64,000 bases of DNA from Nocardia transvalensis NBRC 15921 (GTDB lineage Bacteria > Actinomycetota > Actinomycetes > Mycobacteriales > Mycobacteriaceae): positions 1-64,000 of the forward strand of contig NZ_BAGL01000064.1 of assembly GCF_000308875.1 (NCBI RefSeq), given 5' to 3'. The notes below the pieces were generated by a model. The model ran no database searches. It saw nothing but the letters and a program-made list of their open reading frames with translations, and was not told the DNA's origin. Below, piece by piece: positions 17,515 through 24,919 of the stretch (position 1 is the stretch's first letter; the number at the start of each line of letters is the position of its first letter). Position numbers and translations under genes: made by a program.

Positions 17515-18270
17515 TCAGCGTTGCGGCGGGAGTCCGCGCAGGAAGATCTCGAAGGCGTCGGGTTCGACCGCGATGGCGCCGACGAACGGCTGGTCCAGCG
17601 TCATGATCAATCCCAGGGACAAGACGACCAGGACCGCCAGCGAGCCCCCGAGCAGCAGGTGGGTCCAGAATTTGGGGAGACTGAAGACGAAGGTGAAGCC
17701 GACGGTCACGGCCGCGCCGACCGCCAGCGCGATCCACAGCACTGTCGGCACATTGTGACCGCTCTGGCTGAGCCGCTCGCGCCGGGCGGCCGCGAGGTCG
17801 TTGACGGTCGACAGCGAATTCTCGAAGACCGCCTGGCTGCGCGGGGTGTCGGTGGGCAGGGCGTTGATCTCGTCGCGCATGCGGTAGACGAGTCGGGTGG
17901 CCTCGGGGCTGTACCCGCCGTCGCCCAGCAGCGGCCACTCCGTGCCGATCACGACCCGCGCGTACTCCTGGGTGGTCGCCTCCAGATCGCGGCCCACCTC
18001 CGGCGGCAGCGCCCGCGCATCCCAGTACAGCGACCCTAGATGGTTGGCCTCGGTGAAGGTGTTGGTGCTCGCCTCCTGCAGCGAATTCCATTCGTTGACG
18101 ACGATGAAGGCCAGCAGCACGGCATACAGCGCGCCGATCGCCTGGAACACCGTGCCGGCGACCTCGTTGTGGTCCGTGGGAGCGCCGCGCCGCAGCGATC
18201 TCCGCAGGACCACGACCCCCGCGACCACCGTCAGGACCGGTACGAACATCGCGACCCACGCCCATGACAT
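17515..18270 (-). CDS. DUF4239 (bestrophin-like) membrane protein, copy 2
   Basis: 251-residue paralogue of the preceding protein with identical central blocks (VVNEWNSLQEASTNTF, WDARALPP, EWPLLGDGGYSP) and C-terminus FLRGLPPQR. ATG 18270 has GAGGAGG at good spacing. Transcribed toward copy 1 with a 218-bp gap. Function unknown; members are sometimes compared with bestrophin channels. Confidence 0.82.
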   Translation of the reverse strand: MSWAWVAMFVPVLTVVAGVVVLRRSLRRGAPTDHNEVAGTVFQAIGALYAVLLAFIVVNEWNSLQEASTNTFTEANHLGSLYWDARALPPEVGRDLEATTQEYARVVIGTEWPLLGDGGYSPEATRLVYRMRDEINALPTDTPRSQAVFENSLSTVNDLAAARRERLSQSGHNVPTVLWIALAVGAAVTVGFTFVFSLPKFWTHLLLGGSLAVLVVLSLGLIMTLDQPFVGAIAVEPDAFEIFLRGLPPQR

Positions 18271-18417
18271 CGATGGCCTCCTCGAGCCGGGATAACCCGT
18301 GTGTTGCTGCGCCTGCTGTCGTCGGAGGACAGTACCCGTGCGGCGGGCGTGGCCGTGGACGGCGCATCCGGCGTGCCGCAACTCGCCGTGATCACCGGCG
18401 GATCCCGATGACGCCTG

Positions 18418-18447
18418 TTGACACCCCACGAACAGCCTCCATATCGT
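18418..18447 (+). promoter_or_regulatory. Candidate sigma-70-type promoter for the lipase/EF-hand operon
   Basis: TTGACA (18418-18423), 18-nt spacer, TATCGT (18442-18447), about 60 bp before the GTG at 18508, in the region divergent from DUF4239 copy 2. Confidence 0.5.
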
Positions 18448-18507
18448 CGGAAGCAGTTCGTCGCACGCCTCGAGTGCTCAGCCTTCCGCCGCATACCGGA
18501 GGTAGAC

Positions 18508-20115
18508 GTGACTTCTGTGGTCGACTGTTCGGAGACCGAAACCGGCTCTTTGCTGAGGGTGGATCCGCTCCCGCGATCGCTGTGGCCGGACGGAGCCGCG
18601 CAGGGCTACCGGATCGAATACGTGGCCCCGAACTTCAGCGGCGGCAAACGCGCGGTCGGCGGGTCGGTCTTCGTGCCCGAACCCACGGGCGGGACCGCGC
18701 CCGTGCTCACCTGGGCCCACTGCACAGTGGGGCTGAACGAGCGGAACGCGCCGTCGAGGGTGGGTTTGATCCCGGAGGAGCGGGCTCACCTCGCACACTG
18801 GCTGGCAGCCGGTTTCGTGGTCGCCGCAACGGATTACGAGGGCCTGGGCACCACCGAGCCGCATCCGTACCTCGACGGCGAAGCGATCGCGGACGACATC
18901 ATCGATATCGTGCGCGCGGTCCACGAGATGGACGTCGCCGTCGACAACCGGACGGTGATCGCGGGATTCTCGCAGGGCGGCCACGGCTCGCTGTTCGCGG
19001 CGGCGCTGTGCACCGCCTACGCGCCGGAACTGGACCTGCTGGGGACGGTATCGCTGGCGCCGCCGATCCGGTTCCTGGATTTCGTCCGCCAGTTCACCGA
19101 GGACGGCGCCCAATCCGTGCACGCGCTGATTCCCACGATCCTCGCCGGATTGCACACACGGAGGCCGGAATTCGTGCCCGCGGACCGGCTCACCCCCGCC
19201 GGAGCCGACCTGGTCGACGCGGCGACGCGCGTCTCGATGCAGGAACTCGACGCGATGTGTTCCGGCCGCACCAACGACGCGGCCGGAATCACGGGCATCG
19301 CGTCCTGGCGGCCCTTCGCCGAGGCGCTGGAATCGACCAGCCCGCCGGAGACGCGGTACGACCGGCCGATCTTCCTCTGCGCCGGGGGAGCCGATCCGGT
19401 TTTCACGCCGGCGCAGGGGCGCGCCTTCTCAGACGAGATCGCCACTGCCGGAACGGCTGTCACGTTCCACGACTTCGGCACCCTGGATCACGTGGGACTG
19501 CTGGAACCGGCGGCGCGGCGGGCCACGGCCTGGGCCGCCGGCCTGGTCGCCTCCGAAACGCCTGCCGGCTCCCGGCCCGCCGAGCACTCGTCGTCCGATG
19601 GCGACATCCGGTTCCGCATCCTCGACGCCACCGGCGACGGCCGGATCGGGCTGGACGACTTCCGCGCCCACGCGCTGCGGCTGATCCAGAGCTTCGGGCG
19701 CCCGCTGGGAGATCCGGTCGCCACCCGGGTGCGGTCCGGTTACGAACGGCTCGCCCGGCAGCTCATCGCGCACTACGACGCGGACGGCGACGGGACGATC
19801 GATGTGGAGGAGTTCCTCGGCAGCCGCGCCGGGGGCGTGCCCGAGTCGATCGCGACCGGTGCGCGCGACCTGGTGCGGGCGGTCCTTGCGCTGATCGATA
19901 CCGGTGGCGAGGACGGAATCTCCCGTACGCGGTTCCGGGAGGTGACCCGGGGCCTGGGAATCGCGGCCGACGAATCCGACGCCATTTTCGATCTGACGGA
20001 CACCGACGGGAGCGGGCAGCTCGACGAGGACGAATTCGCGTCCGGCGTAGTCGAATTCCTGACCGGCAGCGACCCGCGGGCGCCCGGCTACTGGCTGTTC
20101 GGCCGGATGCGGTGA
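18508..20115 (+). CDS. Lipase-family alpha/beta hydrolase fused to a calerythrin-like EF-hand module
   Basis: 535 residues. GTG 18508 is preceded by GGAGG at 5-nt spacing. Residues ~1-350 form a secretory-lipase-type hydrolase: nucleophile elbow GFSQGG with Ser155, a late Asp/His region (CAGGADPVFTPAQG; FGTLDHVGLLEP). Residues ~365-530 carry EF-hand loops DATGDGRIGLDDF (373), DADGDGTIDVEEF (424) and DTDGSGQLDEDEF (498) plus a degenerate loop DTGGEDGISRTRF (464), spaced as in calerythrin. No signal peptide, so an intracellular Ca2+-responsive esterase is the simplest inference. Coupled to the next gene by GTGA. Confidence 0.82.
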   Translation: MTSVVDCSETETGSLLRVDPLPRSLWPDGAAQGYRIEYVAPNFSGGKRAVGGSVFVPEPTGGTAPVLTWAHCTVGLNERNAPSRVGLIPEERAHLAHWLAAGFVVAATDYEGLGTTEPHPYLDGEAIADDIIDIVRAVHEMDVAVDNRTVIAGFSQGGHGSLFAAALCTAYAPELDLLGTVSLAPPIRFLDFVRQFTEDGAQSVHALIPTILAGLHTRRPEFVPADRLTPAGADLVDAATRVSMQELDAMCSGRTNDAAGITGIASWRPFAEALESTSPPETRYDRPIFLCAGGADPVFTPAQGRAFSDEIATAGTAVTFHDFGTLDHVGLLEPAARRATAWAAGLVASETPAGSRPAEHSSSDGDIRFRILDATGDGRIGLDDFRAHALRLIQSFGRPLGDPVATRVRSGYERLARQLIAHYDADGDGTIDVEEFLGSRAGGVPESIATGARDLVRAVLALIDTGGEDGISRTRFREVTRGLGIAADESDAIFDLTDTDGSGQLDEDEFASGVVEFLTGSDPRAPGYWLFGRMR

Positions 20116-21107
20116 CGATCTCGGCGGCAGTGACCGCCTTGGTGGAGGCGGCCCCGAGCGCGCCGGGACTGTGGCCGCGGGGCGCGGTCGACGGTTACCG
20201 GATTCGTTTCCGCAGCGGCGATCGGACGACCTCGGGCTCGGTCTTCCTGCCGCCGCCCGTGCGCGGGGAGAGCTGTCCGCTGATGACGTGGGCGCACTGC
20301 TTCGTCGGGCTGGACCGCACCAACGCGCCGTCGCTGCGCGGCCTGCCCGGAGCCGAGCTGAAACATCTGTCCGCCTGGCTGCGCGACGGTTTCGCGGTGG
20401 CCGTGGCGGACTATGCGGGGCTCGACGGGCACGGGCTGGCTCCGTTCCCCGGAACCGATTCCATCGCGCGCGATATCGCCGGGATATGCTCGGCAGCAAG
20501 GGAACTCGATGGCTCGATCGGTACGGACGTGATCGCGGCGGGGTTCTGCCAAGGAGCCTCGGCCGTGCTGCGCGTCGGTGTTCCCGTCGTGGCGCTGGCA
20601 CCGCCCGACTATCTGTCCTACTTCGACGGGGTGACCCGCGATCCGGACGTCCCGGCCGACGCGCTGATCCTGGTGCTGCTCGCCGCACTGCGTGCCGAGG
20701 ATCCCGATTTCCGTCCCGACGAGTTCCTGACGGACGCGGGAAATACACTGCTGGACACCATAGTTCCGCTGTCGATGCGGGAGATGCGGCGGTTGGTCGC
20801 CTCCGTTACGGTGCGCGATCTGGGCGTGCGCGACGTGACCGACCGGACACGGGTCGCCGGGCAGCTGGCGCATCCCGCGCCGTCCCCGGCCGATTCGACG
20901 CCGGTCCTGCTGTGCACGGTCGACGGGGATCCGCTGACCCCGGCTCCGAGCGTCCGCCGCTACCGCGCGGAACTCGCCGCGCGGGGATCCGAGACCAGCT
21001 ACCGCTCGTATCCCGGACAGCACATGGACATCCTGTCGTCGGCCGCCGCGGACGCGGTGGCGTGGGCGAACGACATTCTCGAGCGTGCGGGGACCGCTGG
21101 CCGATGA
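20112..21107 (+). CDS. Lipase-like alpha/beta hydrolase with Cys at the nucleophile position
   Basis: 331 residues, start GTG 20112 overlapping the previous stop. Paralogous to the catalytic half of the preceding protein (LWPRGAVDGYRI, MTWAHCFVGLDRTNAPS, DSIARDIAGI) but the elbow reads GFCQGA: Cys146 replaces Ser. The His region YPGQHMDIL is retained. No EF-hands. May be a thiol hydrolase, a weak esterase or a regulatory partner of the coupled enzyme. Confidence 0.75.
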   Translation: MTISAAVTALVEAAPSAPGLWPRGAVDGYRIRFRSGDRTTSGSVFLPPPVRGESCPLMTWAHCFVGLDRTNAPSLRGLPGAELKHLSAWLRDGFAVAVADYAGLDGHGLAPFPGTDSIARDIAGICSAARELDGSIGTDVIAAGFCQGASAVLRVGVPVVALAPPDYLSYFDGVTRDPDVPADALILVLLAALRAEDPDFRPDEFLTDAGNTLLDTIVPLSMREMRRLVASVTVRDLGVRDVTDRTRVAGQLAHPAPSPADSTPVLLCTVDGDPLTPAPSVRRYRAELAARGSETSYRSYPGQHMDILSSAAADAVAWANDILERAGTAGR

Positions 21108-21183
21108 TGAAGGGCCGATGAATCCCATACGAGCACAGCCGAATCCGGCCTGGTGACCGGTCGGGACCTTCTACACTCGCGGC

Positions 21184-22248
21184 GTGAGCATTCCCACGGA
21201 ACCCATCGGCAGTATTCCCCGGCCCTCCGATCTGCTCGACGCCCTGGCGGCCCACGCCGCCGGCGACCTGGACGCCGCCGCCCTGGCCGAGCGGCAGCGG
21301 ACCGCGGTCGCCGACACCATAGCTACGCTGATTTCCCTCGGATCGCCCGTGGTCACCGACGGTGAGCAGGCGAAGCCGAGTTTCGCCACCTATCCGATCG
21401 CCGGGCCGGCGGGGCTCGCGCCGGACGGCGCGGTGATCCCGTTCGCCGACGGGCATCAGCGGCAGCTGCCGCGGCTCACCGCCGGGCCCTTCCGGTACCA
21501 GGTGTACGCGGACAGTTATCTCACTGTGGCGCAACAACATTCCACCGCGCCGGTCAAGCAGGCGGTGATCGCGCCCTCCGCGCTGAGCCTGCTGTATCCG
21601 GCCGACGGGATCGACGGCTACTCGCGCGCGGACTTCCTGGCCGACCTGGCCGACGAGGCCGAGAAGGACATCCGCCGGTGCCTCGAGGCGGGGGCGCACC
21701 TGGTACAGCTGGACTTCACCGAGGGCCGGCTGTCGCTGAAGCTGGATCCGAGCGGCGGCGTGCTGGACAGCTTCATCGAACTGAACAACGCTGTCCTGCA
21801 ACGGTTCTCCGATGCGGAGCGGGCGCGGATCGGCGTGCACACCTGCCCGGGCGGCGACCAGGATTCCACCCACAGCCTCGATGTCGACTACGCCGCGCTG
21901 CTGCCGAAGCTGTTGCAGCTGCGGGCCGGTGCGTTCTACGTGCAACTCGCCAGCGAGGCGGACCCGGACAAGGTCCTGGCGATCATCGCCGAGCACCTCC
22001 CCGCCGACGCCCGCGTCTTCGTCGGCGTCATCGACCCCATCGATCCGCGCGTGGAAACCCCGGAGGAGGTCCGCGACCGCATCCTCACCGCCGCCCGCTA
22101 CCTCCCCGCCGACCGCCTCGGCACCTGCGACGACTGCGGTTTCGCCCCCTTCGCCGACGACACCTCCACCTCCCGCGACACCGCCTTCGCCAAGATCCGC
22201 GCGCGCATCGCGGGCACCGCCCTGGCCGCCGAGGCCCTGGGTATCTGA
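21184..22248 (+). CDS. MetE-like cobalamin-independent methionine synthase family protein
   Basis: 354 residues corresponding to the C-terminal catalytic barrel of MetE: GSIPRP start, HLVQLDFTEGRL, GVHTCPGGD with the zinc His/Cys pair, and LGTCDDCGFAPF with the later Cys. The N-terminal MetE domain is missing, as in core-MetS proteins, so the methyl donor may not be polyglutamyl methyltetrahydrofolate. GTG start; 77 bp after the hydrolase gene. Confidence 0.82.
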   Translation: MSIPTEPIGSIPRPSDLLDALAAHAAGDLDAAALAERQRTAVADTIATLISLGSPVVTDGEQAKPSFATYPIAGPAGLAPDGAVIPFADGHQRQLPRLTAGPFRYQVYADSYLTVAQQHSTAPVKQAVIAPSALSLLYPADGIDGYSRADFLADLADEAEKDIRRCLEAGAHLVQLDFTEGRLSLKLDPSGGVLDSFIELNNAVLQRFSDAERARIGVHTCPGGDQDSTHSLDVDYAALLPKLLQLRAGAFYVQLASEADPDKVLAIIAEHLPADARVFVGVIDPIDPRVETPEEVRDRILTAARYLPADRLGTCDDCGFAPFADDTSTSRDTAFAKIRARIAGTALAAEALGI

Positions 22249-22256
22249 GGCGCGCG

Positions 22257-24479
22257 TCAGCCCCGGGAACCGGTCTCCACCGGCGTCGGCTGCGTCTCCC
22301 TCGCGGGGATGCCGGCGGGCCCGGTGCGGGCCGGTTCGGTGCGGGGCTCGGCGGGGCGGCGTCGCAACCAGGACGGGGCCCACCAGCCGAACTCGCCGAG
22401 CAGGCGCATGGCCGCGGGGACCAGCAGCATGCGCAGGATGGTGGCGTCGATGAACAGGGCCGTGACCATGCCGAAGGCGATGTACTGCATCATCACCAGA
22501 TCGGAGAGCGCGAACGCGCCGGTGACCACGATCAGGATCAGGGCGGCCGCGGTGATGATCCAGCCGGTGCGGGAGATTCCGGAGCGGACGGCGTCGGTGG
22601 TCGAGGCGCCGGCATTGCGCGCCTCGACCACGCGGGCGAGCAGGAACACCTCGTAGTCGGTCGACAGGCCGTAGATCACCGAGACGATCAGCACCAGCAC
22701 CAGCGACATGATGGGCTGCGGCGTGAAACCCAGCACCCCGGCCCCGTGCCCCTCCACGAAGATCCACGTCAGCACCCCGAGCGTGGATCCCAGGCCGAGC
22801 AGATTCAGCAGCGCCGCCTTGAGCGGCAGGATCAGCGACCCGAAGCTCAGCAGCATCAGCACGGTGGTGGCGAGGAAGACGAACGCGATCATCGCCGGCA
22901 TGCGCGCCAGCAGCGCGTCGACGCTGTCCTTCTCCACGGCCGGCTGCCCGCCCACCATCAGCACGGCCCCCGTCGGCAGCGGCATGGACCGCAGATAGTC
23001 GATCGTCGCGTCCTTGTCGGCGGATCCGGCGAGCACGGTGCTCGTGGTCGAGACATACGGCTGCGCGGGGCGTTTGAACGGTTCGGGGAACGGCGCGACG
23101 AGCCCGGGCGCCTGATTGGCCCGCTCCAGCACCGTCTCGGTATCGGCCGCGCTGTAGGTGATCATGACCAGATCCACCGGATCGATCTGGCGCAGCGGGA
23201 AAATCTCGTCGAAATGCTGCTGCGCCAGCCGGGCCGGATGCTCCGGCGGCAGGAACTTCTCGGTGATGGTGCCGAAGACGATGTGCTGCACCGGCGCGAT
23301 GAGCAACACCAGGGCGGCGCAGACCGGGATCAGCACCGCGAGCGGCCGCCGCATCACCGCGTCCGCGATGCGGCCCCAGATGTTGTTGTCCCGCACCGCG
23401 TTCGCGGCCGGGCGGGCGCGGCGGAAGCCCAGCCAGTCCACGCGGTGACCGAGAACGGCCAGCATCGCGGGCAGGACGGTGACGGCGGTCAGTGCGGCGA
23501 GCGCGACCGTCACCATTGACCCGTAGGCGAACGAGCGCAGGAATCCCTGGGGGAACAACAGGATTCCGGCCGCGGCGGTGATGACGATCGTCGCGGAGAA
23601 GACCACGGTACGGCCCGCAGTCTGCACCGATCGCCGGACGGCCGCGGGCACGTCGCGGCCGTCGGCGAGTTCCTCGCGGAAACGGCTGACGATGAACAGC
23701 CCGTAATCGATGGCCAGGCCGAGCCCGATCATCGACACCACGGGGGAGACGAACGAGTTCACCTCGGTGACGGTGGTGAGCGCCCGGATGATCCCCCACG
23801 CGCCGATCACGGTGAGCCCGCCGATGATCAGGGGCAGCGCCGCGGCGATCACGCCCCCGAAGACGAAGAACAGCAGCACCGCGACCGCCGGAATCGCGAA
23901 CAGCTCCATCCGCTGCTGATCGTGGGTCATGGTGTCGTTGAGCGCGCCGCCGACCGACTGCGCGCCCGCGACCTCCAGATCGATACCGGGTATCTCGAAG
24001 GCCGACTCGACCTTCCGGAAGTTCCGCATCCGCTCGGTATCGTCGTTACCCGTGACGGCGATGGACGCGAAGGCGTGTTTGTGGTCCGCGGAGCCGAACA
24101 GTTCGGGCAGCGTCATCCCGGTGTCGGTCGGCCAATACGTGCCGTTGATCCCGGCGATCTCCGCGGGATAGCGCTGCGGCAGCGAGTTCAGGTTGTCGAC
24201 GATCGCCCGGGAGAACTCCGGATCGTCGATGGTCCCGCCCTCGGGCGCGTTATACAGCACGACCACGTCGGCGCTGTGGTCGTGGCCGAACACCTGATCC
24301 TTCACCCGGGACGCCTGGGCCGATTCGGACGTCGGATCGTCCCATCCGCTGGAGCTGAGCCGGTCCGCCAGGCCGAGGCCGTACGCGCCGAGGGCGAGCA
24401 GGCCCACCACCGTCACGCCGATCACCGTGAATCGCCGGCGGACCACGGTGTCTGCCCAATGCCTGAACTCGGCGAACAA
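22257..24479 (-). CDS. MmpL/RND family lipid transporter
   Basis: 740-residue MMPL protein with twelve predicted helices in two repeats. Each repeat carries the proton-relay Asp-Tyr: GLAIDYGLFIVSRFREE and GLSTDYEVFLLARVVE. A large extracytoplasmic domain follows the first helix. TTG 24479 has GGGAGG 7 nt upstream and places MFAEFRHWADTVVRRR before helix 1, the usual MmpL opening. Divergent from the mas-like PKS; by analogy with mycobacterial loci it probably exports the PKS/PapA lipid. The C-terminal tail is short, so no large D2-type extension. Confidence 0.88.
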   Translation of the reverse strand: MFAEFRHWADTVVRRRFTVIGVTVVGLLALGAYGLGLADRLSSSGWDDPTSESAQASRVKDQVFGHDHSADVVVLYNAPEGGTIDDPEFSRAIVDNLNSLPQRYPAEIAGINGTYWPTDTGMTLPELFGSADHKHAFASIAVTGNDDTERMRNFRKVESAFEIPGIDLEVAGAQSVGGALNDTMTHDQQRMELFAIPAVAVLLFFVFGGVIAAALPLIIGGLTVIGAWGIIRALTTVTEVNSFVSPVVSMIGLGLAIDYGLFIVSRFREELADGRDVPAAVRRSVQTAGRTVVFSATIVITAAAGILLFPQGFLRSFAYGSMVTVALAALTAVTVLPAMLAVLGHRVDWLGFRRARPAANAVRDNNIWGRIADAVMRRPLAVLIPVCAALVLLIAPVQHIVFGTITEKFLPPEHPARLAQQHFDEIFPLRQIDPVDLVMITYSAADTETVLERANQAPGLVAPFPEPFKRPAQPYVSTTSTVLAGSADKDATIDYLRSMPLPTGAVLMVGGQPAVEKDSVDALLARMPAMIAFVFLATTVLMLLSFGSLILPLKAALLNLLGLGSTLGVLTWIFVEGHGAGVLGFTPQPIMSLVLVLIVSVIYGLSTDYEVFLLARVVEARNAGASTTDAVRSGISRTGWIITAAALILIVVTGAFALSDLVMMQYIAFGMVTALFIDATILRMLLVPAAMRLLGEFGWWAPSWLRRRPAEPRTEPARTGPAGIPARETQPTPVETGSRG

Positions 24480-24919
24480 TCGTCGCCTCCCTAACTGCCG
24501 TGCGCGGATCGGATTGTCACCCTCGTGAATTCATGCGGCAATGTCACATTTCGGGACGACGGTAGGAGTCCGTAGTGCGGGCGAGGGCCGCTCGAATCCT
24601 ACCGGCGTCGCGACGGCGGTGGTCCGGGACGGCCGAGGATACCGAAACGCCACAATCGGGCCGGTCGAATATTGTGACCCGTACCTGATGATGCACCGGT
24701 GTCGGATCCAACTCGCTTGTGCCGGAACATGTTCAGAGACTGGGTAGGTTCACAGTTCGGGCCATCGGTATTAAGCAGAGTCTACAAATCTGCCCGCCGG
24801 GCGTGACTGTCCCGTAATAGATCCACCATGCTTGGGTAAGATAGGTCCATTGCGGGACCACTGATACGAGCGTATCGCCTAATCAGCGATCACTAATACC
24901 CGAGCTCGGGAGGATATGC
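24480..24919. other. 440-bp intergenic region between mmpL and pks
   Basis: Lower GC than the flanking genes and no convincing gene; a 68-codon frame at 24541 lacks homology and an SD. The right end holds GATACG-AG-CGTATC (24863-24876) and the PKS Shine-Dalgarno GGGAGG (24908-24913). TAAGAT at 24837-24842 is a possible -10 but has no good -35. Confidence 0.6.
24863..24876. promoter_or_regulatory. Palindrome upstream of the PKS gene
   Basis: GATACG and CGTATC arms are perfect around AG, 44 bp before the PKS start. Candidate operator for the lipid locus; the regulator is not identified in the window. Confidence 0.45.

Noticed and set aside
16547-18367. 606-codon frame joining both DUF4239 genes
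   Set aside because: The second half is the real copy-1 protein; the first half is a shadow of copy 2 in another frame, plus spacer. The paralogue's ATG and SD define the separate proteins.
18264-20111. Upstream extension giving a 947-residue hydrolase
   Set aside because: The extra N-terminus is a shadow of the lipase/EF-hand gene; GTG 20112 with the GTGA overlap gives the correct paralogue length.
24541-24747. 68-codon frame upstream of the PKS
   Set aside because: No SD, no recognisable motif and atypical composition; treated as intergenic.
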